NCBI GenBank assembly: GCA_029856125.1
Contig: JAHQWJ010000080.1
Span: forward strand, 90,576 to 154,575
Direction: 5' to 3'
DNA from: Promethearchaeia archaeon
GTDB taxonomy: Archaea > Asgardarchaeota > Lokiarchaeia > Sigyniarchaeales > SOKP01
Length of the DNA: 64,000 nt
Below are positions 19,581-28,044 of this stretch, piece by piece. A program made the position numbers and the translations under genes. How positions within the stretch are numbered: position 1 is the first letter of the stretch; each line of letters opens with the position of its first letter. The notes under the pieces are model-generated. The model searched no databases. It was given only the letters and a program-made list of their open reading frames with translations, and had not been told where the DNA came from.

Positions 19581-20571
19581 ACTTGAAACTTGTAAGGACG
19601 TTAACTGACTTAATAAAATTATCAGTGATTTTTTCTGAGCCTATTATTTTCATTATAGAAAATATTATGTTCCTTGATTCACACATAATTGGAATACCTC
19701 CATATGAAAGTGTAAACAACGCTACAAAAGATATTTCTTCAGCATTGAGAGTTCCTTCTACTTCTGAAAATTTCAATCTTCCGGAAGGACTAGTTATAAT
19801 ACCGAAGAAATTCTCAGGATCTTGCCCAGATATCGCAATATAACATAATAAATCTCCGATCGAGCTTCCTTCAGATTCCTCTTTCATTTTCTGAAAAGCA
19901 ACATTAGCACTTGCAGAAAAGGCTTCTACAGAAATCTCTAGCTTCTGACCACTAACTTCTCTTGCATCTAAAGTTAACCCTGTTGGACTCACTAGACTGT
20001 ATCTTATAAAAATAGGATTCTGAATCGAATCCAGAATGTAACTTATCGCGGGTAAGAGGTTAGTCTGGTCAAATTTTTCTGGTGCATAAGAAATGAAAGG
20101 AACTTCAGATCCCATACCAAAGAGGTAAACTGCACTTCGTACTTTGTTTGAAAATTCTTCAAAATCTCTATCTGTTTCATTATTATTACCAAAAAACTCT
20201 CCAAGTTTTTGTTTTATATAATACATAGAGCTTGCTAGATTATCAGCATCTAAAGGCCATTCTTTCCGATAATCGTGAACTATAGTTAGCAGAGTTTCAT
20301 TAATCCTAATTGTTATTAAACAAACTTTGTCAAAAAATGTAAAGGAAATAACTTGATCTTTAATATTTAGGTCTTCCCAACTTTCTTCGCTTGCTGAGAA
20401 CGCTGCTGAAGCCAAACTTGTAATTTGGTTAGGATTAATCTCAATCTCGCTTTTTCTCCCAATTTTTGCGATAGAAAGCCCATTTAAATCACAAAGTATC
20501 ACTAAAATTGTACCTTGAGATGCCCTTAAGATTGAAGTTAAATACTTTATTAAAGAATCTCTCACACTCAT
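19573..20571 (-). CDS. tandem roadblock/LC7-like protein
   Basis: A 332-residue protein with two related units. Unit one (residues ~1-125) begins LIKYLTSILRASQGTILVIL and has the roadblock order helix-strand-strand-helix with SLASAAFSASEESWEDL as the central helix. Unit two (~165-325) repeats this, with SVEAFSASANVAFQKMKEES at the equivalent helix. It resembles the tandem roadblock protein at 10773 in architecture. Unlike that gene it has no GTPase neighbour; it overlaps tsr3. It could serve as a scaffold for one of the GTPases encoded elsewhere. Confidence 0.65.
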   Translation of the reverse strand: MSVRDSLIKYLTSILRASQGTILVILCDLNGLSIAKIGRKSEIEINPNQITSLASAAFSASEESWEDLNIKDQVISFTFFDKVCLITIRINETLLTIVHDYRKEWPLDADNLASSMYYIKQKLGEFFGNNNETDRDFEEFSNKVRSAVYLFGMGSEVPFISYAPEKFDQTNLLPAISYILDSIQNPIFIRYSLVSPTGLTLDAREVSGQKLEISVEAFSASANVAFQKMKEESEGSSIGDLLCYIAISGQDPENFFGIITSPSGRLKFSEVEGTLNAEEISFVALFTLSYGGIPIMCESRNIIFSIMKIIGSEKITDNFIKSVNVLTSFKYD

Positions 20572-20766
20572 AAAAAAACCATACCTTTTCTATCTTTCCC
20601 ATTTATTCTTTCTGCTTTAATAACAATAATATTAATTCTTAAATATTTCTCATTTTTAATTTTATCCATCAATCTTTTCTCAAATAAATTACCGAAATGA
20701 ACTAAAAAATTTATTTAATGTTTCCCACTTTTAATACTAAAATCATTACATTTTTTTTCTCTGAAA

Positions 20767-20851
20767 GCGGGAGTTGCCAAGTCTGGTCTACGGCGCTGGA
20801 CTTAGAATCCAGTCTCAGAGGAGTTCGGGGGTTCAAATCCCTCCTCCCGCA
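20767..20851 (+). tRNA. tRNA-Leu(UAG), copy 1
   Basis: An 85-base class II tRNA. Acceptor GCGGGAG/CTCCCGC, anticodon arm CTGGA-CTTAGAA-TCCAG (anticodon UAG), a long variable arm and T-arm GGGGG-TTCAAAT-CCCTC are visible. There is no intron. A TATA-like TTTAATAC motif lies about 35 bases upstream. It is the leftmost of three intact copies of this gene. Confidence 0.96.
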
Positions 20852-21838
20852 TTTAATTTATTGAATTTCAGATAATTTTTTATTTATGTTAGACTCTTTC
20901 GCTAAGTGTTTGTGATCAATAAAAGTAAGAAAAAATAGAAATTGAAAGTTAAAAAGGTATTTACTTCCTAGCTTCCTTCTTGATGACCATCTATCTCGTT
21001 TTTACTGATATCTTTACTTTCTATCTCATCTAAGTTTTTCCTAACTGTAATCATACTCTCGCCTAAATCATTAGCAACGTCTTGGATAGTTCTGCCTAAA
21101 TCGTAATACTGTGTTTTTATCCATTCCAGTTTTCCCTCGTGAGTATTTCCTATAATTAACTGCGTTTTCTTCAATCTTACTTTTCTTGCTTTACTAGACA
21201 GCAGTTCATCATCGATTTCTTGTAATTTTCCTGATCTTCTAGTTTTTAGCAATTTTGAAGATTTAAGATTTTCTGATCTTTTAACTTCTATTTTTCGTTC
21301 TAAATATTCCAATTTCTCTAATGCTTCATCTCTAATTGTATTCTCGGCTCCACACTTAGCACAAATTATTTCTTCTAATTTAATTACTGCTCCACACGTT
21401 CTACAGTTATAAATCTTCTTGTACAATACATGCTTCCTTTTTTGGATGATTGACACTGCAAATAGTGTTCCCATTATAAGTAAAAAGATTAGAAATGCAA
21501 TTACAGGTATTATTGTTAAGAGCTCTTTAGATCCTCCTGTTAAGTATAAAATATCATCTAATCCCCATATAAGAAAGAATAACCCTACTGCTAAAAATAA
21601 TAAACCTCTCAATATGAGCTTAAATTCTGGTTTCATTCTATTTAACGCCACGTTTATTTTAAGTCATTTTGCAATAATAACCCCTATTACTTAAAAAGTT
21701 CGTTATCAGCGCCATAGATAGTATTAAATACTGAATCTTTAGCAGAGTCAAATTATTTGAGTTTGAGTTGATTTCTAATAATTCTCAATCTTTCCCTCTT
21801 TAAATACTAAAACAATTACAATATTTGTCAGTTTAATG
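20837..21838. repeat. tRNA-Leu 3' end / flank / membrane-HTH gene repeat, unit A
   Basis: About 1 kb running from the last 15 bases of tRNA-Leu copy 1 to the first base of copy 2 matches 24573-25575. The first ~190 bases (tRNA 3' end, intergenic flank and the 3' end of the gene) are identical or nearly so. The membrane-coding middle is more divergent and the promoter side is again close. This is a duplicated cassette. Confidence 0.8.
20968..21636 (-). CDS. membrane-anchored zinc-ribbon / coiled-coil / HTH protein, paralogue 1
   Basis: I do not know the family. From ATG 21636 the protein has 222 residues. Two transmembrane helices (residues ~6-24 and ~35-60) precede a zinc ribbon (CRTCG ... 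CAKCG, ~75-97). A charged coiled coil follows at ~100-150, and a C-terminal helix-turn-helix-like segment contains YDLGRTIQDVANDLGESMIT. The order suggests a membrane-tethered sensor or transcription regulator facing the cytoplasm. A GTG 15 bases upstream is in frame but is not conserved in the paralogue at 24704, so the ATG is preferred. The two paralogues are nearly identical at both ends and differ mainly in TM2. Confidence 0.65.
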   Translation of the reverse strand: MKPEFKLILRGLLFLAVGLFFLIWGLDDILYLTGGSKELLTIIPVIAFLIFLLIMGTLFAVSIIQKRKHVLYKKIYNCRTCGAVIKLEEIICAKCGAENTIRDEALEKLEYLERKIEVKRSENLKSSKLLKTRRSGKLQEIDDELLSSKARKVRLKKTQLIIGNTHEGKLEWIKTQYYDLGRTIQDVANDLGESMITVRKNLDEIESKDISKNEIDGHQEGS

Positions 21839-21922
21839 CGGGAATTGCCAAGTCTGGTCTACGGCGCTGGACTTAGAATCCAGTCTCAGAGGAGTTCGAG
21901 GGTTCAAATCCCTCTTCCCGCA
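21838..21922 (+). tRNA. tRNA-Leu(UAG), copy 2
   Basis: 85 bases, with acceptor GCGGGAA/TTCCCGC. It differs from copy 1 by compensatory acceptor changes and a T-stem base (GAGGG). Anticodon UAG, no intron. Its 3' flank resembles that of copies 1 and of the remnant at 24573, but is the most diverged of the set and leads into the stop codon of the beta-helix gene. Confidence 0.96.
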
Positions 21923-22032
21923 TTTAGTTTATTGAATTTAAGATAATTTTTTATTTATGTTAGACTCTCTTTCTAATTGTTTGAGATCAATAAAAGTTAA
22001 AAAAATTAGAAATTGAAAATAAAAAAAGGTAT

Positions 22033-24399
22033 TTACTTCTTAAACTTCCTTTTGGTAAGGATTAGAGTTACTGCCAAAGTTACTCCAATAAGAGCGATTA
22101 TATTAAATCCGGGGATTTCTGGTTGAGAAGGAATACTTTTTATAACAATTACTTCTTTGCTCCCAATATTACCGGCTCCATCTTCAGCGTTAAAAGTAAT
22201 AGAAATCTCTCCCTGAGGAACACTATCCCAACCCCCTTGATCTATTGTACCGTTTAAACTAGTAAATGTAAAACTTCCTGCAACTCCTTCTATTGTGTAC
22301 CAAGTAGAGACTAAATTCTCTTCAATAATTGAAATATTAAACTCTGGGGATGTGCTTCCGAATGTAACATCTTGAATTGGGGAGTTTATTACGATATTTG
22401 GAGCAATTAAATCTTTCAAAATATCGACATCCTTGAAACCAACATATCCTAAAGAGTCGTTAGCGTAAAATCTCAAAGTAATTATCTCAGTTCCTTTAGT
22501 CTCCCATACTATCTGATTCAGAGTTCCAGTTAATCCCGAAGAAGTATAATTTGTTAATCCTCCATCTATTGTATACCAAGTAGCATTTATTGGAGAAAGA
22601 TCATTAACAGTAATATTAAAATCAGGGGCACTAAATCCGATTACTTCGTTCAAAGTTGGTGAATTAATTGTAATCTGTGGTGTATCATAAGATTTCATCA
22701 CTTGTACAGTTTCAGAGCCAATGAATCCTCTTGAATCGTTCACATAAAAGGTTAAATCTATTTGTCCAACCCCCGCTTCATTCCATTCTATTGAATCGAT
22801 TACACCGCTCAACCCGATAAAGGTAATATTAGTATTACCGTTATCAAATGTATACCAGGAGCTATTTATCATTCCTCTACTTACTGAAATACTAAAACTG
22901 GGACTTGATTCAAATGTATCGTCTTGATTTGGAGAGTTAATCAATATCTGCGGTGAATCCCACCAAATTGGCAAAAAATCGTAATCTCCCGAATGAACAT
23001 TAAATGGTGTATCACCAATTCCATCCTCGTTCGCATCCACACCTGAATAAGATGACCAGTAATTTCCAATAGAAGAACTATTCCATTCATTAAATCCACC
23101 CGAGTCTCTTCCCGGGGAAAGTGATGCATAAATAAAATAATTTGCAAAAATCAAATTATTATTTCCAGTAACATAAATTTCAGAGCCATAAGGACCACCT
23201 GCATCATCCTTAAAAATATTATGTGAAATATTGTTAAAACTTGATGAACCCATGGTAATTCCGTATGCTCCATTATGATGAACTTCATTATTTGAAATGT
23301 TGTTATAATTTGATGAACCAAGACCGACTCCAGTGCCCCCATTATTATGAATTATATTATTTAATACCTTGTTATAGTTTGTAGTTGCGACCCCACCATT
23401 TAGGAAAAAACCAGAACCAGCATTAAAACTAATTGTATTATTCAAGAACATTACATAGCTACTACTGGCAATAGTCACACCAGTATTATCATTATATGAT
23501 ACGGTGTTACCTATCATTACACTATAATCACACCGTACCAAATTAAATGCGTAAAGTTCCCCGTAATTTATGGTATTATTTACAATTTTAACATAATCAG
23601 AATCTAATACGTACAATCCAATTCCTCCGTCTCTACTCTCAATAATCGTATTTCTAAAGATTTTCGAATCGGCGCCATCGTCTATCCTTATGCCATACAA
23701 ATTTTCTTTTAGTAAATTGTCAGTAATAGTATGATTAACACCTTTAAGGTCCATTCCATAAGTATTTGATATCATTGTATTATTATAAATTGTAATATTT
23801 TTAGTAGGATTGATAGATGATATAGATTGTACTGCATGATTTCCATTCTTTATAATATTTTTAGAAACGGTATTGTAGAAACTATTCGCATAAAAATATA
23901 TACCAATATTAAAATAACCAAGAATGGTATTATTTAGAATTAGGTTGTTATCTGAATTATCTAACCGCACGCCGTGCCAATTATCGTATAGTGTGTTATT
24001 CTCAATTGTTCCGTTCCCAACACCTATCAAACTGATACCTGCATTTCCAAAGCTACTTCCTGTATTCCAAATTGTACAATTTCTGATTTCAAAATATACA
24101 TCAGAATTTTGTATAATAATACCGCTTCCTGAGCCTCCCGCATCAATGATCAAATCGCTTATAATGTATGGGGAGATGGAAATTCCCGCTCCAGTGCAGT
24201 TTCCTTCAGCGTAAAAGGATGCCCAACCAGTATTACCAATTATTTGAAACGGCGGTGAAATTTTACTATTTTTTGGATATTTAACCATCATAGTATCTGA
24301 ATTAAATTTATCACTTAATTGCAAATTGAACGTCAAACTTAAGCTTAGAAATATTATGAAAGCAAAAATTAAGTAATGATTGTGATTCTCTCTTCTCAT
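22033..24399 (-). CDS. secreted right-handed beta-helix surface protein with Ig-like repeats
   Basis: A 788-residue exported protein. After a signal peptide (residues ~1-28) comes a long PbH1/NosD-like beta-helix (~60-470) made of about 20 rungs with recurring N-x-I-x-x-N patterns such as NSDNNLILNNTILG and SSSYVMFLNNTISF. Three Ig-like modules of ~85 residues follow, each with QITINSP-type starts and a W-Y-T-x-D/G motif. A C-terminal sorting-type tail has PEIPGFN, one transmembrane helix and KRKFKK, resembling PGF-CTERM-like archaeal surface anchors. It is probably a glycosylated adhesin or polysaccharide-binding protein. It sits between tRNA-Leu copy 2 and a tRNA 3' remnant, so it may be an acquired or shuffled cassette gene. 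Confidence 0.82.
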   Translation of the reverse strand: MRRENHNHYLIFAFIIFLSLSLTFNLQLSDKFNSDTMMVKYPKNSKISPPFQIIGNTGWASFYAEGNCTGAGISISPYIISDLIIDAGGSGSGIIIQNSDVYFEIRNCTIWNTGSSFGNAGISLIGVGNGTIENNTLYDNWHGVRLDNSDNNLILNNTILGYFNIGIYFYANSFYNTVSKNIIKNGNHAVQSISSINPTKNITIYNNTMISNTYGMDLKGVNHTITDNLLKENLYGIRIDDGADSKIFRNTIIESRDGGIGLYVLDSDYVKIVNNTINYGELYAFNLVRCDYSVMIGNTVSYNDNTGVTIASSSYVMFLNNTISFNAGSGFFLNGGVATTNYNKVLNNIIHNNGGTGVGLGSSNYNNISNNEVHHNGAYGITMGSSSFNNISHNIFKDDAGGPYGSEIYVTGNNNLIFANYFIYASLSPGRDSGGFNEWNSSSIGNYWSSYSGVDANEDGIGDTPFNVHSGDYDFLPIWWDSPQILINSPNQDDTFESSPSFSISVSRGMINSSWYTFDNGNTNITFIGLSGVIDSIEWNEAGVGQIDLTFYVNDSRGFIGSETVQVMKSYDTPQITINSPTLNEVIGFSAPDFNITVNDLSPINATWYTIDGGLTNYTSSGLTGTLNQIVWETKGTEIITLRFYANDSLGYVGFKDVDILKDLIAPNIVINSPIQDVTFGSTSPEFNISIIEENLVSTWYTIEGVAGSFTFTSLNGTIDQGGWDSVPQGEISITFNAEDGAGNIGSKEVIVIKSIPSQPEIPGFNIIALIGVTLAVTLILTKRKFKK

Positions 24400-24572
24400 T
24401 TTAATCCTCTGGACTTTTAGTTATTGTTGTTAGCTTCACTTTTAAAATCTGTGGTTTTAATGAAATATTTAAAATTTACTAAATACACCGCATTACTTTT
24501 TAAAACTTTTACGAAAATACATCAATTATTATCGTTCCCCCTCCAGAAATTTCTCACATAACAAAATTTAAC

Positions 24573-24587
24573 ATCCCTCTTCCCGCA
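24573..24587 (+). pseudogene. remnant of tRNA-Leu 3' end
   Basis: ATCCCTCTTCCCGCA matches the last 15 bases of tRNA-Leu copies 2 and 3, with no tRNA upstream of it. It is followed by the same flank as intact copy 1. This is the pattern expected after insertion or recombination within the tRNA 3' end. Confidence 0.75.
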
Positions 24588-24703
24588 TTTAATTTATTGA
24601 ATTTCAGATAATTTTTTATTTATGTTAGACTCTTTCGCTAAGTGTTTGTGATCAATAAAAGTAAGAAAAAATAGAAATTGAAAGTTAAAAAGGTATTTAC
24701 TTC

Positions 24704-25372
24704 CTAGCTTCCTTCTTGATGACCATCTATCTCGTTTTTACTGATATCTTTACTTTCTATCTCATCTAAGTTTTTCCTAACGGTAATCATACTCTCATCT
24801 AAATCATCAGCAATATCTTGGATAGTTCTGCCTAAATCGTAATACTGTGTTTTTATCCATTCCAGTTTTCCCTCGTGAGTATTTCCTATAATTAACTGCG
24901 TTTTCTTCAAACTTACTTTTCTTGCTTTACTAGACAGCAGTTCGTCATTTAAATCTTGCAATTTTTCTGATCTTCTAGTTTTTAGCATTTTTGAAGATTT
25001 AAGATTTTCTGATCTTTTAACTTCTATTTTTCGTTCTAAATCTTCCAATTTATCTAACGCTTCGGATCTAATTGTGTTCTCGGCTCCACACTTGGCGCAG
25101 ATTTTTTCTTCCATTTTAATTAACGCTCCACACGCCGTACAGTTAATGATCTTCTTGTACAATATATTCCTGCGTCTACTGATGATTACCGCTACACCCA
25201 CTATTCCAAATATTAAAAAATAAATAATTGTCACAATTGTAACTATAACTATTAAATCCTCTATAGTACCTCCTGTTAAGTATAAAATACCATCTAATCC
25301 CCATATAAGAAAGAATAACCCTGCTGCTAAAAATAATAAACCTCTCAATATGAGCTTAAATTCTGGTTTCAT
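24704..25372 (-). CDS. membrane-anchored zinc-ribbon / coiled-coil / HTH protein, paralogue 2
   Basis: A 222-residue paralogue of the gene at 20968, with the same architecture: two membrane helices, zinc ribbon (CTACG ... CAKCG), coiled coil and C-terminal HTH-like segment (IQDIADDLDESMITVRKN). The first ~25 residues and the last ~90 are almost identical to paralogue 1. The second membrane helix and adjacent loops (TIEDLIVIVTIVTIIYFLIF) are largely different. If these proteins sense something at the membrane, this is where specificity would lie. The upstream region is also shared, so both copies probably have the same promoter. Confidence 0.65.
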   Translation of the reverse strand: MKPEFKLILRGLLFLAAGLFFLIWGLDGILYLTGGTIEDLIVIVTIVTIIYFLIFGIVGVAVIISRRRNILYKKIINCTACGALIKMEEKICAKCGAENTIRSEALDKLEDLERKIEVKRSENLKSSKMLKTRRSEKLQDLNDELLSSKARKVSLKKTQLIIGNTHEGKLEWIKTQYYDLGRTIQDIADDLDESMITVRKNLDEIESKDISKNEIDGHQEGS

Positions 25373-25574
25373 TCTATTTAGCGCCCCATTTAATTTAAGT
25401 CATTTTGCAATAATAAACCCCTATTACTTAAAAAGTTCGTTATCAGCGCCATAGATAGTATTAAATTCTGAATCTTTAGCAGAGTCAACTTGTTTGAGTT
25501 TGAGTTGATTTCTAATAATTCTCAATCTTTCCAACTTTAAATACTAAATCAATTACAATATTTGTTATCTTAAT

Positions 25575-25659
25575 GCGGGAATTGCCAAGTCTGGTCTACG
25601 GCGCTGGACTTAGAATCCAGTCTCAGAGGAGTTCGAGGGTTCAAATCCCTCTTCCCGCA
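25575..25659 (+). tRNA. tRNA-Leu(UAG), copy 3
   Basis: Same sequence as copy 2 over the whole 85 bases as far as can be read, with anticodon UAG and no intron. It ends the repeat region; the sequence after its 3' end is no longer related to the other flanks after a few bases. Confidence 0.96.
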
Positions 25660-25820
25660 TTTAATTCACGATGATAAACATAGTATATTTTTAATAAGGT
25701 AATCATTTCTAATTCTATTATAAAAAAATTTAAAATCTAACAATAATTAGAAAGTTATATTTAGAATCGTTTTTATTCAATTCTAAGAATCAGTTTGATA
25801 TAAATTTAAAATATTAGTAA

Positions 25821-25919
25821 GCTCTCGTAGTGTAGTCCGGCCAATCTTTCCTAAAAGGAAAGGGCTTGGCATGCTAGGCTTTCACCCTGGTGACCCGGGT
25901 TCGAATCCCGGCGAGAGCA
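25821..25919 (+). tRNA. tRNA-Glu(UUC) with a predicted 24-nt intron in the D-arm
   Basis: Acceptor GCTCTCG/CGAGAGC, discriminator A, anticodon arm CTAGG-CTTTCAC-CCTGG (UUC). After CCGGCCAA there is an insertion at 25845-25868 before GCATG. Its hairpin is CTTTCC/GGAAAG. Exon GGCC pairs with intron GGCT (one G-U), leaving a three-base 5' bulge AAT and a 3' bulge TGG. Excision gives the same D-arm as in tRNA-Glu(CUC). A cut giving TCAT instead of GCAT is also possible. Confidence 0.9.
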
Positions 25920-25958
25920 CCACTAGAAATTAGTGTAAAGCATTGGAAAATTACCAAA

Positions 25959-26066
25959 GCCTCGATAGCTCAGCTAGGTAGAGCACCCGGCTGTTAACCG
26001 GGCGGTCGCATGTTCGATTTCCCATCGAAAAATCCTCTTCGTGGGACGAAAACCATGCTCGGGGCG
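25959..26066 (+). tRNA. tRNA-Asn(GUU) with a predicted 34-nt intron in the T-loop
   Basis: Acceptor GCCTCGA/TCGGGGC, discriminator G, anticodon arm CCCGG-CTGTTAA-CCGGG (GUU). The T-stem halves GCATG and CATGC are separated by 41 bases. A full bulge-helix-bulge can be drawn: lower helix GCATG/CATGC, central helix TTCG/CGAA, three-base bulges ATT and AAC, upper helix TCCCA/TGGGA. Cutting two bases into each bulge removes 26019-26052 and leaves a standard seven-base T-loop TTCGATC. Intron position is 59/60. Confidence 0.92.
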
Positions 26067-26162
26067 TACTTCCTTATCTTTTTTAGAGACATAGCCCTTT
26101 CCAATCTCTAATTTCAACGGGGGCTTTAATTAGTTTTCTTTATTTTATTTCGGGAAGAGAAT

Positions 26163-27086
26163 TTATTTGTATATATATGGATAATTCTTTTTTGATTCTT
26201 CTTTTCCTTTTTCCGTTAAGAGTATTGTTCTATTATTGTGTTCACCGTCTATTGAGATCAATCCCTTTGCAATTAACTTCTGAATATTTTTTCTAGTATT
26301 TCGTGTATTTACTCCTACATTTTCAGCTAGAATTTTAGTCTGCACCCTTTTTCCCTCATCTATAAGTTTATTAATTTGATATAGATATTTCTTCCATGCT
26401 TCTCTATAAGCAGTTTTATATTCTCTACTCTCTTGCAAGTCTTTTGTTTGAAGTTTGATTTCTAATTCTTGGGCAATTTTCAATACTTTCTTATATAAAT
26501 TTTTCTGAGTTTTAAATTTATAATTTTTTAAATATTCCAATTCCCTTATGATTAAATGTAAAATTTGAATAATTCTTGAGTTATATTCCGCTATTGGCGT
26601 TCCTTCTAAGTTTAAGTATTCATCAATTTTGAATTCTAATATACTTTTATTAGATTTTAAATTTTTAATATGATAAGAGACGAATTTAATTTTGTTGATT
26701 TCAAAATCAATATCAAGTTCATAAGATATTTCGAAATCAGTAGCAATGAATTCTTCTTCCTCCTCCAAAAATTCGCTATCATCCTCAACATAAAATATAT
26801 ATTTACGTAATTTAGAGATAATAAAATTAATACTTAATTTTTTAGAATTATATCTATAAGAAATGTCTTTGTAGGCTCCCAAATTTATAGTATTTCAATT
26901 CAATAAAAGAGGTGCTTTTAGGTTCGATGTAACCGTCTGTTTTAATAATAGTAAAAATCTAAATAAATTACTCTTTCCACTATTATTTGGTCCCAAAATT
27001 ATGTTTATTTTTTTAAAATTGAAATTCAATTCTTTGAATGATTTAAAATTCATTACTGAGAGTTTTTTAATTTGCATTACAACCAC
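26163..27086 (-). pseudogene. AAA/RecF-like ATPase, interrupted by an in-frame stop
   Basis: The 5' part (27086-26895) encodes the start of an SMC/RecF-type ATPase: MQIKKLSVMNFKSFKELNF and the P-loop GPNNSGKSN. An in-frame TGA at 26895-26897 ends it after 63 residues. The same frame continues through NTINLGAYKDISYRYN for about 240 more residues, ending with a winged-helix-like region (ILAENVGVNTRNTRKNIQKL). No Walker B or signature motif is present, so even read through, the ATPase would be incomplete. A TTG at 26882 could restart translation of the C-terminal HTH part. I treat the whole as a decayed gene; a two-gene arrangement is possible. Confidence 0.55.
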
Positions 27087-27312
27087 AGTTAGATTTCTTA
27101 AAATAATAAGATCGACTTATGTATTAAAATCATCTATTCCTTTAAATTTAAACTCATTTATGAAGACTTTGGATGTATTATTGCTTATGAAGATAAAAAC
27201 TCTCTAAGAATTTTTTGATTATTTTCTATTAACAAAATTAACTTGATTTATTTAATAAACTGTTGAATACAATATACCGAAAAATTCACTAAAAATGAGA
27301 ATTAAGTTAAAC

Positions 27313-27837
27313 CTAAGTTTGGTTTGCGTAAAAAATGAGCCATTTTGCTATAGCTTGAAACGATTCGTTGACGTTTATATTTTCTTTAGATGAGGTGAAA
27401 ACGCATTGATTGCATTTAGCTTTTTGAGCGTAATCGTTTGCTATTTCGAAGTCAACTTCGTGATTAGGCAGGTCCCACTTCATCCCCATTAGTATAATTG
27501 GCACAAAACCTGCTTTTTGGCGAATTATTTTCAACCATATTGGGATGTCTCTAAATGTGTCGTAATCCGTGATATCAAAACAAATTAGACCACCGCTTGC
27601 GCCTTTACAATAGTCTGGTAAAAGCTCTCGGAATCTTTTTTCTCCGGCAAAATCCCATAATTGCATTTTTACGGATTCGCCTGTGTCTAGTATTTCTGCC
27701 TTAGTATGAAACCCAGCGCCTATCGTCATTTTATAACCGTCTTCAAATTTACCCGTGCAATATCGAGTCACCATTGCGGTTTTTCCTACTCCGCCGGCTC
27801 CAGCAACGATCACCTTAAAAATCCATGAACTCATCAT
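27313..27837 (-). CDS. Rab/Ras-like small GTPase with altered G4 motif
   Basis: A 174-residue Ras-superfamily protein close to Rab/Rag size. The P-loop is GAGGVGKTAM (residues ~12-21), the switch I threonine lies in KMTIGAGF, G3 is WDFAGEKRF (glutamate where Ras has Gln61) and G5 is TSSKE. The base-specifying NKxD motif reads MKWD: asparagine is replaced by methionine. There is no C-terminal cysteine, so no prenylation. Eukaryote-like small GTPases are abundant in Asgard genomes. The altered G4 may lower guanine specificity or make this a pseudo-GTPase. A divergent promoter region separates it from aIF1. Confidence 0.85.
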   Translation of the reverse strand: MMSSWIFKVIVAGAGGVGKTAMVTRYCTGKFEDGYKMTIGAGFHTKAEILDTGESVKMQLWDFAGEKRFRELLPDYCKGASGGLICFDITDYDTFRDIPIWLKIIRQKAGFVPIILMGMKWDLPNHEVDFEIANDYAQKAKCNQCVFTSSKENINVNESFQAIAKWLIFYANQT

Positions 27838-28044
27838 TTTTTATAGCATAAATCGTTTATTTTGAATCCTAAAAAGAATTTGTTTGTTTAACAATTTTAA
27901 TCGCAATTACATTTTGTATAAAACTTCACATTTTTAAAATTATTTAAAACTAAAATAAAAAAAGGTTTTTATAAGATTTAGGTCTATTATTTTTTAGTAT
28001 TGTTTTTTTATATGTTTTAATAATAAAGGTTGTGAAAAAAGAGT

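Larger units (their letters stand above)
24573..25575. repeat. tRNA-Leu 3' end / flank / membrane-HTH gene repeat, unit B
   Basis: Second copy of the ~1 kb unit at 20837-21838, ending at tRNA-Leu copy 3. Near-identity at the gene 3' end against stronger divergence in the TM region gives a mosaic pattern. Confidence 0.8.

Noticed and set aside
21923..24590. A complete integrative mobile element at tRNA-Leu
   Set aside because: Only the beta-helix gene is present, without integrase, replication or packaging genes; I keep it as a cassette or remnant.
26895..26897. TGA as a selenocysteine codon in the ATPase
   Set aside because: The position is not a redox-active site in this family, I see no SECIS-like hairpin, and the gene also lacks Walker B.
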